This document shows, in pieces, positions 20,129 through 28,048 of a DNA stretch of 64,000 nt. Numbering within the stretch: the stretch's first letter is position 1; every line of letters begins with the position of its first letter. Under the pieces are notes generated by a model. The model saw only the letters and a list, made by a program, of their open reading frames with translations. It was not told where the DNA came from and ran no database searches. The DNA is taken from the NCBI GenBank assembly GCA_021789975.1, contig JAJYIT010000006.1, positions 99,515 through 163,514 of the forward strand. Reading direction: 5' to 3'. The stretch comes from Bacteroidota bacterium (lineage in GTDB: Bacteria > Bacteroidota > Ignavibacteria > Kryptoniales > JAKASW01). Made by a program: the position numbers and the translations under genes.

Positions 20129-21178
20129 TCAGTTTATGACGTTTACCTTGTAACCGTCTTCGAGGTTATCCTGTCCGCTTGTCACGATTGTCTCCCCGAC
20201 CTGAAGACCACCCAGAACTTCGAGATAATGATTATAAGTGGCTCCGACCACGATTTTTTTCAGCCTGGCGATCCCGTGCTCCACAACGTAAACCTGCGGA
20301 GTTTCTATACTTCCGACAAGCGCCTCTCTGGGTATCGCCATGGATTCGGTGGTAAGATGCTCCGTAAAATGAACATCGGCGAACATTCCCGATCTCAAAG
20401 GGTGCGACGTACTGTTGAGAAAATCAATTTCCACCGGGTACGTGTGGTCCGCATCGCCCTTTGAGCTTATCCACTTGATGAATCCGTAGAAGTCCATCCC
20501 CGGATAAACGTCGGTTGTGATATGGACTCTCTCACCGGGCTTGAGGGCGATAACGCGCCGCTCCCCGACGTTTACTGTGACCTTGAGGTGGGCTATGTCG
20601 ACTACTTCTGCCACTACCATGCCTGGCGCCACGTACGTCCCCATGTTTACTGTGCGCGAGGTAACGATTCCTGAAATGGGGCTCGTGATACTCGTGTTGT
20701 CAAATTGTCGCTTTGCATCGACAAACTGATTGTTTGCAGATTGGGAGGCGAGCTCTGCGGCCTCAAGCTGTGAACTCGTTGCGGAGTTTTCTTTGTATAG
20801 CTGCTTGAAACGGTCGTAATCCTTTGTAGCTTTATCTAGGTTTACCTTCGCCAGTTGGAATGCAGCTGCCTGGAGTTTGTCGTCAAGCTGTATGAGAACT
20901 GCGCCAGCCGTTTCGTAGTCGCCAACGCTGGTAAGTACTTTTGTGACTTTCCCTGATGACTCAGAAACCACCTTGACGTCATTACTGCCGTTGATAGTTC
21001 CCACCAGATCGAGATCATCTTTAATACTCTGTGTCCCGACAACCGCGGTATTTACCGCGTACGATGTCGGATTAAGATTCTTCGTCTCAGCTTTTATCTG
21101 AGATCTATTGTGGAGAAGCACCGCCACTATCAGAGCGAAAACTAGTATAACTACTGAATAGACCTTTAGTCTTTTCAT
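20129..21178 (-). CDS. RND efflux periplasmic adaptor (membrane fusion protein)
   Basis: The 349-residue HlyD/AcrA-type adaptor has an N-terminal membrane anchor (residues about 5-23). A lipoyl-like half domain (SESSGKVTKVLTSVGDYETAG) is followed by a helical hairpin (about 110-150) and the second lipoyl half (TSPISGIVTSRTVNMGTYVAPG). A beta-barrel and membrane-proximal domain complete it. It should link the RND permease to an outer-membrane channel. It lies between the TetR gene and the permease on the minus strand. The 212-base gap upstream, where a TolC-type gene might be expected, holds no recognisable gene. Confidence 0.93.
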   Translation of the reverse strand: MKRLKVYSVVILVFALIVAVLLHNRSQIKAETKNLNPTSYAVNTAVVGTQSIKDDLDLVGTINGSNDVKVVSESSGKVTKVLTSVGDYETAGAVLIQLDDKLQAAAFQLAKVNLDKATKDYDRFKQLYKENSATSSQLEAAELASQSANNQFVDAKRQFDNTSITSPISGIVTSRTVNMGTYVAPGMVVAEVVDIAHLKVTVNVGERRVIALKPGERVHITTDVYPGMDFYGFIKWISSKGDADHTYPVEIDFLNSTSHPLRSGMFADVHFTEHLTTESMAIPREALVGSIETPQVYVVEHGIARLKKIVVGATYNHYLEVLGGLQVGETIVTSGQDNLEDGYKVNVIN

Positions 21179-21390
21179 TTTTCACCTTGGTATTTCATTT
21201 CTTAATTGAATTGTTTCCTGTTCCTGTAACAACCGAGCAGCACAGGGAAAGAATCGAATAGAGAAATTGCTCGTAATCATTTTGCGAATTACCTGCCTTG
21301 TGGTCTTGTTGGCCGGGAGGACATTCTCGGGAGGAATAGCTGTCTATGGTAATTGGTCTCTTGCGGTTAGCTTCGCCCCGGCGCTTAGAC

Positions 21391-22059
21391 TCAGATCTTT
21401 GGGGAGAGCGTTTCATTATGTCCATTTACCACTGGTGCGTTGGATGGTTCTTCTGAAATGGAAAGGTATCTCTTTCTTCCTTCTTCGGTAAGTATCCCTT
21501 CGAATATTATTTTCGATATTGCTTCAAATGCCTGACCACCTGTACAAGGGAGCTCGGACAACGTTTCCTGGTTGACTATCGATTCGGCCGCATGCATGTA
21601 AACAAGGAGCAGTATATCCTTGTCGACATCGCTCCTGAAAACGCCTGTTTCGAAACCCGCCTCAATTATTGCTCTAACCTTCTCAAATATTTTCCCTTTC
21701 TTGAAGTCGTGCAACTCTCTCCACAACTCTGGTTCCACTCTCTGTATATCGGGAAGCTTGTTGATTTCAGAAGCTCGTTCGCTCGCGAAGTCGAGTATAC
21801 TTCTGACCTTGCCGAGAAAACTCAAATCGTTGCGACCCCAGATCCCGTCTATGTGCTCCATAAACTGGACTTGTCTATCGGTCATCAGCTCGCGCATGAG
21901 CTCTCTTTTGTTGGGGAAGAAGTGATAGAGCGTTTTCTTGCTTACGCCGAGGTCGGCGGCAATCTCCTCCATAGTCACCTTTGAATAACCATGTTGCTGG
22001 AACAGCTCCTCCGCTTTCGTGAGGATCCTTTCTTTCCTTTCCTTGTCTTCAATCGACAT
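21391..22059 (-). CDS. TetR/AcrR family transcriptional regulator of the RND operon
   Basis: The 222-residue protein has an N-terminal helix-turn-helix (residues about 8-55: AEELFQQHGYSKVTMEEIAA, then VSKKTLYHFFPNKRELM). A helical effector domain ends with AFEAISKIIFEGIL. It lies upstream of the adaptor and permease genes on the same strand. Two inverted repeats with GGAAACG/CGTTTCC half-sites lie directly upstream and are its likely operators. It probably represses itself and the pump until an inducer binds. Confidence 0.9.
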   Translation of the reverse strand: MSIEDKERKERILTKAEELFQQHGYSKVTMEEIAADLGVSKKTLYHFFPNKRELMRELMTDRQVQFMEHIDGIWGRNDLSFLGKVRSILDFASERASEINKLPDIQRVEPELWRELHDFKKGKIFEKVRAIIEAGFETGVFRSDVDKDILLLVYMHAAESIVNQETLSELPCTGGQAFEAISKIIFEGILTEEGRKRYLSISEEPSNAPVVNGHNETLSPKI

Positions 22060-22081
22060 TCTGAATTCCTTCTCTACGAGC

Positions 22082-22107
22082 GAAACGATTTTTGTTTATA
22101 TCGTTTC
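22082..22107. promoter_or_regulatory. Proximal operator-like inverted repeat
   Basis: The arms GAAACGAT and ATCGTTTC are perfect complements separated by 10 bases. They lie about 25 bases upstream of the TetR start and share the AAACGA/TCGTTT half-site with the element at 22154-22181. They probably bind the adjacent TetR protein. Confidence 0.7.
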
Positions 22108-22153
22108 CGAAATGGGCTTAAAAAAGGCAGCCTTTTGCTGCTTGCGCTACAGT

Positions 22154-22181
22154 GGAAACGATAGTCGTTTACAACGTTTCC
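22154..22181. promoter_or_regulatory. Distal operator-like inverted repeat
   Basis: The outer arms GGAAACG and CGTTTCC are separated by 14 bases. Inside is a shorter palindrome, AAACGA-TAG-TCGTTT. It is the second copy of the half-site seen at 22082-22107. Two spaced copies upstream of one TetR gene fit a strong autoregulated switch. Confidence 0.7.
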
Positions 22182-22260
22182 AAGTTAGCAATGATTCAGG
22201 CTTTTGTCAAGAGACAGACTAGTCTCATATCATCCCCAAGCCCTTAATATGCAAGAACTG

Positions 22261-22452
22261 TCAAGACCTAATTGCTCTGATGAGCTTTCTCGTGCGTTTA
22301 TCCTCATAGTGATCGTGTACGACAAGCATGGCGTGAATCACGGCAGGAACCCAAAGCAGGAAACACAAGAAGAAATTGATGAGTGCCTGTATCGGTTTGC
22401 CGCTAAAGAGCACGGCAACAGGGGGAAGAAAAAAGGCAAGTAAATATAGCAT
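22261..22452 (-). CDS. YqaE/Pmp3 family small membrane protein
   Basis: The 63-residue membrane peptide has two hydrophobic helices. The first, LLAFFLPPVAVLFSGKP, holds the double proline typical of the family. The second, ALINFFLCFLLWVPAVIHAMLVV, has the W-P-x-V/I-I-H-A signature. Pmp3/YqaE proteins are linked to membrane potential and to salt and stress tolerance. I chose the ATG at 22452 because GGAG lies eight bases upstream and the length fits the family better than the longer frame starting at 22503. It stands alone between the TetR and pdxB genes. Confidence 0.85.
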   Translation of the reverse strand: MLYLLAFFLPPVAVLFSGKPIQALINFFLCFLLWVPAVIHAMLVVHDHYEDKRTRKLIRAIRS

Positions 22453-22588
22453 GTGCTGGTCTCCGCCTTGAACTGACTGAACGAAACTAAATCTGAAACT
22501 CAATACGGTGCAACGCCGAAAGAAGTTACGTGAGGCGGCTCAAGCTAATTACGCGCAATGCAGATGAGAGTGGAATCCCCAGTTAGGG

Positions 22589-23749
22589 TCAGGGGTTCGT
22601 TTCGGTTCGCACATTGAAGCGAAACGAACGTAGGACCTCTTCCAAATATCGATCCGGCTTCGGGATTTCCACTGTCATGTTCGAAAATTCATATCTGAAT
22701 TTGTATTTTCCACGGAGCTCCTTGAAGTACCGCCCGCGATCCTCCGGCTGAATGTCGGCAATCTGTCGCAACCTCGCATCGTCCTTAGTTATGTCGTAAC
22801 ATCTTCTTACAACTTCAGAGATCGCACTTTCGGAGTCACTGAAACTTGATTTCATTCTGATGACAGGTTCGTCGGGTGGCGCTATTACGGAAGTCGAGTT
22901 CCAGGAACGATCGAATCCGAAGTACCCACAAAAAGCGTTATAGATCATGCTGGTTGCATTCATCTTGCCGTCGATGGAATATCCGGCAATATGCTGCGTC
23001 CCGATCTCACATTTTGGCAGGAGCTCAATATCGATATTCGGCTCTTTCTCCCATACGTCGAGGACTGCCATCCCCGGAGTACCGTTTCCGAGTGCCGCTT
23101 TGAGCGCCTGGTTGTCGATCACGGCACCTCTTGACGAGTTTATAATGATCGATCCCTTTTTCATCCTTGCGAGTCTTTCTGCACCAAAGAGATGGTGTGT
23201 CGGATCTGTGCCGGCCCGCGTATAAGGGACATGAATGGTAATTATGTCTGAATCCATGAGGCCGTCGAGATTAACGAAACGATTATCACCTGTCTTGCGG
23301 AAGCGCGGTGGATCGTTCTGAGCCACCTCAATCCCCATTTTCTCGGCGACACTTACGATCTTGCTACCTATGTTGCCGACACCCACGACGCCGAGTTTCT
23401 TGTCCTTCAGCTTGAATCCGTGCTTGCCTGCAAGAGTGAAGATTGCCGAAAAAATATATTGCACAACTGCCCACGAGTTGCATCCCGGCGCACTCGCAAA
23501 AGTAATTCCGTGTCTCTTCAGGAATTCATGCTCGACGTGGTCCGTACCAATGGTGGCGGTACCGACAAACCGGACTTTGCTGCCGCCTATGAGTTTTTCG
23601 TCCACCTTTGTTTCTGAACGTACGAGGAGTGCGTCGGCATCTTTCACGATGGTGCTGTCGATTGCTCGACTATCGCACTTCACAATCTGACCGAAGTGCC
23701 CGAACGCCTCATCGACAAATGGGATTCTCTGATCGCAAACTATCTTCAT
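22589..23749 (-). CDS. pdxB: Erythronate-4-phosphate dehydrogenase
   Basis: The 386-residue D-2-hydroxyacid dehydrogenase oxidises 4-phospho-D-erythronate in the DXP-dependent route to pyridoxal phosphate. The NAD-binding motif GVVGVGNIGSKIV is at about residues 120-132. The catalytic Arg/Glu/His pattern is visible (INSSRGAVID, VLDVWEKEP, GTQHIAGYS). The HIAGYSIDGK segment and the C-terminal extension separate PdxB from SerA and other relatives. The start at 23749 gives the normal MKIVCDQRIPFVDEAF opening; 27 extra upstream codons were rejected. Its ATG overlaps the TGA of the SDR gene (ATGA), so the two are co-translated. Confidence 0.9.
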   Translation of the reverse strand: MKIVCDQRIPFVDEAFGHFGQIVKCDSRAIDSTIVKDADALLVRSETKVDEKLIGGSKVRFVGTATIGTDHVEHEFLKRHGITFASAPGCNSWAVVQYIFSAIFTLAGKHGFKLKDKKLGVVGVGNIGSKIVSVAEKMGIEVAQNDPPRFRKTGDNRFVNLDGLMDSDIITIHVPYTRAGTDPTHHLFGAERLARMKKGSIIINSSRGAVIDNQALKAALGNGTPGMAVLDVWEKEPNIDIELLPKCEIGTQHIAGYSIDGKMNATSMIYNAFCGYFGFDRSWNSTSVIAPPDEPVIRMKSSFSDSESAISEVVRRCYDITKDDARLRQIADIQPEDRGRYFKELRGKYKFRYEFSNMTVEIPKPDRYLEEVLRSFRFNVRTETNP

Positions 23750-24534
23750 ATAGTCATTCCCGTAAATCCACCGTCGACCGGTATTATGGTTCCGGTTACG
23801 AACGACGATGCGTTGTTGGATGCCAGCCATATAATCGGACCGCTTAGCTCTTCGGCCTCACCGTATCTTCCCATCGGAGTATGCTTGAATATTGAAGTCC
23901 TGCGTTCTTCAGTAAGTATCTTGCGATTCTGTTCTGCGGGGAAAAATCCCGGCATAACTGCGTTGACACGGATCCCGTGTTCTGCCCATTCGCGCGCCAG
24001 AAATCGAGTCATGTTATTAACACCTGCTTTGGATATCCCGTATGTAAACACTTTAGAAAGCGGAATTTCTGAGGATACGGACGAGAAGTTTATAATACTC
24101 CCCTTTATCTGGTTTTGTATCATGTATCGACCGAAGACCTGGCAAGCAAAGAACATCCCCTTCAGGTTTATGTCCAGGATCCTTTTCCATTCCTCTTCCT
24201 CTATATCGAGAATGGGAGTAGTTGAGTTGACTCCCGGCGCATTCACCAGGATATCGACTCTTCCCCATTTCGACAGAATTTTATCCCGGGCTTCCTCCAA
24301 ATCTTTCTTGATCCCCGCATCAGCGTGGACCGCGATAGCTTCGCCGCCCGCTGCACTTATTTCTTCGACCCGCTTGTCTGCCGCTTCCTTGCCGTGATTA
24401 TATATGACAGCGACTCTTGATCCTGCTTTGGCGAGCGCCCGGGCAACACTCCCTCCGAGAACGCCGCTCCCGCCCACGATTCCTGATATTTTCTCGTTTA
24501 ATCCGAATTTATCGACGATGTAAGAATTTGCCAT
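23746..24534 (-). CDS. SDR-family oxidoreductase, mannonate-oxidoreductase-like
   Basis: The 262-residue NAD(P)-dependent short-chain dehydrogenase has the nucleotide loop GGSGVLGGS, the catalytic Ser in FSSVSS, and the Tyr-Lys pair in YGISKAG. The end, MGRYGEAEEL...SFVTGTIIPVDGGF, resembles SDR enzymes called D-mannonate oxidoreductase or fructuronate reductase. That assignment is only by resemblance. The start at 24534 has GGAG six bases upstream; an ATG four codons earlier is possible. It overlaps pdxB by 4 bases, so its substrate may instead relate to a sugar acid feeding vitamin B6 synthesis. Confidence 0.8.
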   Translation of the reverse strand: MANSYIVDKFGLNEKISGIVGGSGVLGGSVARALAKAGSRVAVIYNHGKEAADKRVEEISAAGGEAIAVHADAGIKKDLEEARDKILSKWGRVDILVNAPGVNSTTPILDIEEEEWKRILDINLKGMFFACQVFGRYMIQNQIKGSIINFSSVSSEIPLSKVFTYGISKAGVNNMTRFLAREWAEHGIRVNAVMPGFFPAEQNRKILTEERRTSIFKHTPMGRYGEAEELSGPIIWLASNNASSFVTGTIIPVDGGFTGMTI

Positions 24535-24593
24535 AGTTCGCTCCATTTCTATTTGTGGGTAGTAGGCCTAATTGAGAAAGGGGTTGCACCCAG

Positions 24594-24631
24594 GTCGGAG
24601 CGCAGGGGACAAAAAATCCCGCTCTGACAGC
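24594..24631. terminator. Hairpin downstream of the radical SAM gene
   Basis: GTCGGAGCG and CGCTCTGAC pair with one mismatch, and a run of six A (T on the minus strand) lies in the loop region. The hairpin lies past the 3' end of the minus-strand radical SAM gene and upstream of the SDR gene. The terminator role is a guess from position, because no T-run follows the stem. Confidence 0.35.
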
Positions 24632-24772
24632 GTATGAGATCACTATGGCGTGGTCTATCGGTGAGCAATTGTCTCCTTTCAATGAGTTCAGTGTGCCCGG
24701 ATTCGACCCGACAAGGATGCCTGCGTCAAAAGTAGCCCAATGCTAAATTGTGGTCAAAATTGAGTCACCGCA

Positions 24773-26266
24773 TTATTTGATTGTCAGTACAGTTTCTTCG
24801 AAGACCTTTCTGAAATGGAAACCGTAAATTGCAAACGTTATTGCCAATGGAAAGAGCCTTGGGCGGGTGAAGAGTGACCAGAAGAAAAGCCGCCAGTAGT
24901 AAACCCTCTCCTTCGCGATAACTCCGAGGAAAATCGCCGATTTGATGAGCGCCTTCACATCCGAAATTTTAATCTTGGAAAACCGCGCCTGGACCGGTTT
25001 GAAATCCTTCATGAATGTTTTTACCCTGGCATAGTAAATCTTCGGGGAATAGATACGCTCCACTACACTTTTATAGCCGTTGATGAGAGTCTCCCGGTTC
25101 ATCTTCGGAATAAAGTTGATGGTGAGGTCCGTGTTGCTCCCAGAAAACGCGTGGAGAAGTCTCCCTTCCTTCTTCAACCTCTGGTACAACTTTGTGTTTC
25201 GCGGGGCATTTAGAAGGCCGACCATTGCCGTTACGATTCCGGTATCCTGGATGAAAGTTGTAAGCCCGTCAAAGATCGACGCTGGATCTACATCGAACCC
25301 CAGGATGAAACCGCCCTGAACTTGCATGCCGTAATTATGAATTTTCCTAACGCTCGCCTTCAGGTCACGCTTCTTGTTCGGAAGTTTTCTACATTCCTCA
25401 AGGCTTTCCTCGTTAGGAGATTCAATGCCGACGAAGACTGCGTTGAACCCGGCCTTCACCATCTGGTTCATCAACTCGTCATCGTCGGAAGCGTTCAACG
25501 AGATCTCCGTATTGAAATAGAACGGATGTCGTTTCTTTTCCATCCATGATGAGATCGCCGGTAGAATTTCCTTCTTCAGCTTATTTTTGTTCCCGACAAA
25601 ATTATCGTCAACGAAGAACACGCTTCCTCGCCAGCCCTGGTTGTATAACTCATCGAGCTCAGAGACAACCTGGCTGGCGCTCTTGGTGCGCGGTATCCGA
25701 CCGTAGAGTACTGTGATGTCACAAAACTCGCAATCGTACGGACACCCGCGTGAATACTGCAGGTTCATCGACGCATACTTCCGGAAATTTATAAGGTCCC
25801 ACCTCGGCACCGGGGTCCCTGAAACATCGGCCCAATCAGAAGTGCTGTAGATGTGCCTGGCATTTCCATTTGATAAGTCGGTGAGAAACGGACGCAGAGT
25901 GATTTCGGCTTCACCCAGAACCAGGTGGTCAACATCCGGGTACTCATCATAGTATGCCGTAAAGAGCGGACCGCCGGCGACTATTTTTCGATTAAGCCTC
26001 TTGCAGCGAGCTATGATCGACTTGGTGGAATCCCTTTGGACGGACATCGCGCTTATGAAGACGTAGTCACTCCATTCGATGTCTGCATCGTCCAGGCTGC
26101 TGACGTTGAGATCAACAACCTTCTTTTCCCATTCACCGGGAAGCATGGCTGCTACGGTTAAAAGCCCAAGTGGCGGGAATGCCGCCTTCTTCGAAATGAA
26201 GCTCAGCGCGTGTCTGAAACTCCAAAACGTGTCGGGATAGCGCGGATATACTAGAAGTACTTTCAT
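24773..26266 (-). CDS. B12-binding-domain radical SAM protein with C-terminal DUF4070-like region
   Basis: The 497-residue enzyme has a cobalamin-binding-like Rossmann domain (about 35-140). A radical SAM core follows with the cluster motif C175-x3-C179-x2-C182 (GCPYDCEFCDITVLYGR). The C-terminal part resembles DUF4070. This layout is shared with methylases and ring-forming enzymes such as the hopanoid 2-methylase HpnP. No hopanoid, bacteriochlorophyll or other matching pathway is nearby, so the substrate is unknown. I chose the ATG at 26266 because MKVLLVYPRYPDTFWSF is the usual opening of the family. The gene stands alone. Confidence 0.85.
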   Translation of the reverse strand: MKVLLVYPRYPDTFWSFRHALSFISKKAAFPPLGLLTVAAMLPGEWEKKVVDLNVSSLDDADIEWSDYVFISAMSVQRDSTKSIIARCKRLNRKIVAGGPLFTAYYDEYPDVDHLVLGEAEITLRPFLTDLSNGNARHIYSTSDWADVSGTPVPRWDLINFRKYASMNLQYSRGCPYDCEFCDITVLYGRIPRTKSASQVVSELDELYNQGWRGSVFFVDDNFVGNKNKLKKEILPAISSWMEKKRHPFYFNTEISLNASDDDELMNQMVKAGFNAVFVGIESPNEESLEECRKLPNKKRDLKASVRKIHNYGMQVQGGFILGFDVDPASIFDGLTTFIQDTGIVTAMVGLLNAPRNTKLYQRLKKEGRLLHAFSGSNTDLTINFIPKMNRETLINGYKSVVERIYSPKIYYARVKTFMKDFKPVQARFSKIKISDVKALIKSAIFLGVIAKERVYYWRLFFWSLFTRPRLFPLAITFAIYGFHFRKVFEETVLTIK

Positions 26267-26797
26267 TTCACTGCCCTTGAATAATCGCTTCAAGCTAACA
26301 ATTGACCGCGCGTCGTTCAATAGTACATCTTAGTATAAACTCGCTCCGAGAACTGTTGCAGAAAGAGTAACTTTACTTGCATCTGTGAAGCTCGTGAATG
26401 CCCGCAGGAGCGAGTTGGGCTCAAGCGAAGACTTCGCGTGCTACCCGTAGTCCCTTCGGTTTCGACACTACTCTAGGAAGTCATCAGTATGTAAGATGCT
26501 ACACTATCTCATTTTTCCAAAGTTGCATTTTGTAATTAACCATGATACCTTTTTCTATGAACAAGACTCAGAAGTTGCCGGGTCGCCGGTAGATTGCGGG
26601 ATTGTTCGACTCGCCCGCCGGCTTTTGTCATGCGATGGTTATTACTTTCAGCAAAGTTCATGCATACGGATTTATGATGGCTGTCTTTGCTGAAACACAC
26701 GATCCCAGCAGTATTGGAAATCGAGTGAGAGCTTTGTTACTCAAGCTCCTCGCGGGAGGATAATGCCAGGTTCCGACGGATTTGAATTAAGAGGAGT
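26267..26797. other. Spacer between radical SAM and LacI genes
   Basis: These 531 bases hold the divergent promoters of the radical SAM and LacI genes and a strong inverted repeat at 26646-26695. A small hairpin, GCGAAGACTTCGC, lies near 26418. No gene is supported on either strand. Confidence 0.6.
26646..26695. promoter_or_regulatory. 11-bp-arm inverted repeat upstream of the LacI gene
   Basis: The arms TTTCAGCAAAG (26646-26656) and CTTTGCTGAAA (26685-26695) are perfect complements around a 28-base loop. They lie about 100 bases upstream of the LacI start. This could be a pair of operator half-sites, an mRNA hairpin, or the end of an older element. Confidence 0.5.
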
Positions 26798-27841
26798 ATG
26801 AATATCAAAGTAACGATATATGATGTCGCACGAGAAGCGGGTGTAGGCATCGGGACCGTCTCCCGGGTGTTGAACAACCACCCGAGTGTGACCCCTGAGA
26901 CCCGCAAACTTGTAAAGGACGTTTTGGTGCGTCTCAACTATCAACCGCACACTTACGCCCAGCGACTTGCGAAGCGGCATTCCGAAACCATTTCCGCGAT
27001 AATACCTTTCTTTTCTACATATTTCTTCGTGGAGGTTTTGCGGGGCGTACAGGACAAGATTTCTCAAACCGGGTACGATCTAGTTCTTTATGGGGTAAAC
27101 GATCCACAACAGGTCGATTCTTATATCATACGCGCGCTGGACCGCGGCAGAGTTGACGGGATACTGTTCTTTTCAATGCAACTTCCCGATCACATCGTTC
27201 CCAGGTTGAGGGAAACTGCAACACCGATTGTTCTGGTCGACTCCAGTTCGCCGGACTTCGACTCGATATCGGTAGCGAACGCCGAAGGGGCATATGTAGC
27301 CACCAACCATCTGATCGAGCTCGGCTATGAGTCGGTCGGTATGATTGGCGCAAACCCGACGAGTAACCCTGCTGCTCAGCGTCTCGCAGGGTTCAGGCGT
27401 GCCATCGAAAGCCACAACATCACATTCGACGAGAGCATTGTCAGAAGAGGAACGAGTAGCAGGCTCGACGGTTTCAATCGGGAAGCCGGATATCAAGCGA
27501 TGACAGAGTTCCTGGAGGATGGTTCCGAAATGCCGAAAGCATTCTTCGTATCGTCTGATGTTCAGGCAATCGGTGCGCTCGATGCGTTGAACGAACATGG
27601 GCTGGAAGTTCCGAAGGATGTGGCATTAGTCGGCTTCGACGACATCGAGCTTGCTCGCCATGTCAGGTTGACAACTATGCGACAACCGATGTACCAAATG
27701 GGTGCGCTTGCAGTCGAGCGTCTGCTTGCCAGGATGGGTGACCCTGCGCTTGAAATCCTGCATACCACGTTTTCGCCTACCCTGATTATCAGGGAAAGTT
27801 GCGGTGCGATACTGAGAAGCCGTATCACTTCGGGCAAGTAA
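26798..27841 (+). CDS. LacI/GalR family transcriptional regulator
   Basis: The 347-residue regulator has an N-terminal helix-turn-helix (TIYDVAREAGVGIGTVSRVL, residues about 5-24) and hinge helix. A periplasmic-binding-protein-like ligand domain follows (SAIIPFFSTYFFVEVLRG, then a C-terminal VGFDDIELARHVRLTTMRQP). The RBS AAGAGGAG is well placed. LacI proteins usually respond to a sugar or nucleoside. No sugar-use operon lies beside it, so its target is unknown; the SDR gene 2 kb away is the only sugar-acid-like candidate in the area. Confidence 0.93.
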   Translation: MNIKVTIYDVAREAGVGIGTVSRVLNNHPSVTPETRKLVKDVLVRLNYQPHTYAQRLAKRHSETISAIIPFFSTYFFVEVLRGVQDKISQTGYDLVLYGVNDPQQVDSYIIRALDRGRVDGILFFSMQLPDHIVPRLRETATPIVLVDSSSPDFDSISVANAEGAYVATNHLIELGYESVGMIGANPTSNPAAQRLAGFRRAIESHNITFDESIVRRGTSSRLDGFNREAGYQAMTEFLEDGSEMPKAFFVSSDVQAIGALDALNEHGLEVPKDVALVGFDDIELARHVRLTTMRQPMYQMGALAVERLLARMGDPALEILHTTFSPTLIIRESCGAILRSRITSGK

Positions 27842-27993
27842 GGTCGGAACAACCCTTTCGCGAAAAATCACCCCCGCGTCTCGTTACCTACCGAAGCGCC
27901 TTCTGACTAACCTCATGCCGTCCGGGAATCGGCCGCGGAGGGAAGCGCAAAATCTCGCAGCTCAATGCTATTGACTTAGCGTCTCCCGCCGAT

Positions 27994-28027
27994 CGCTGCT
28001 GTTCCAAAGTCCATTGGAACGGCAGCG
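27994..28027. terminator. Strong hairpin between convergent genes
   Basis: CGCTGCTGTTCCAA and TTGGAACGGCAGCG form a 14-pair stem with one T-G pair and a six-base loop. It lies between the 3' ends of the LacI gene (plus) and the Asp-box gene (minus). No T-run follows, so it may act as an mRNA 3' end or a factor-dependent stop. Confidence 0.55.
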
Positions 28028-28048
28028 TGGGGCCGATCGTAAACGTAC

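Noticed and set aside
21195..21491. Short frames between the adaptor and TetR genes as a TolC remnant
   Set aside because: Neither strand shows a TolC-like helix pattern, and the plus-strand frame runs antisense into the TetR gene.
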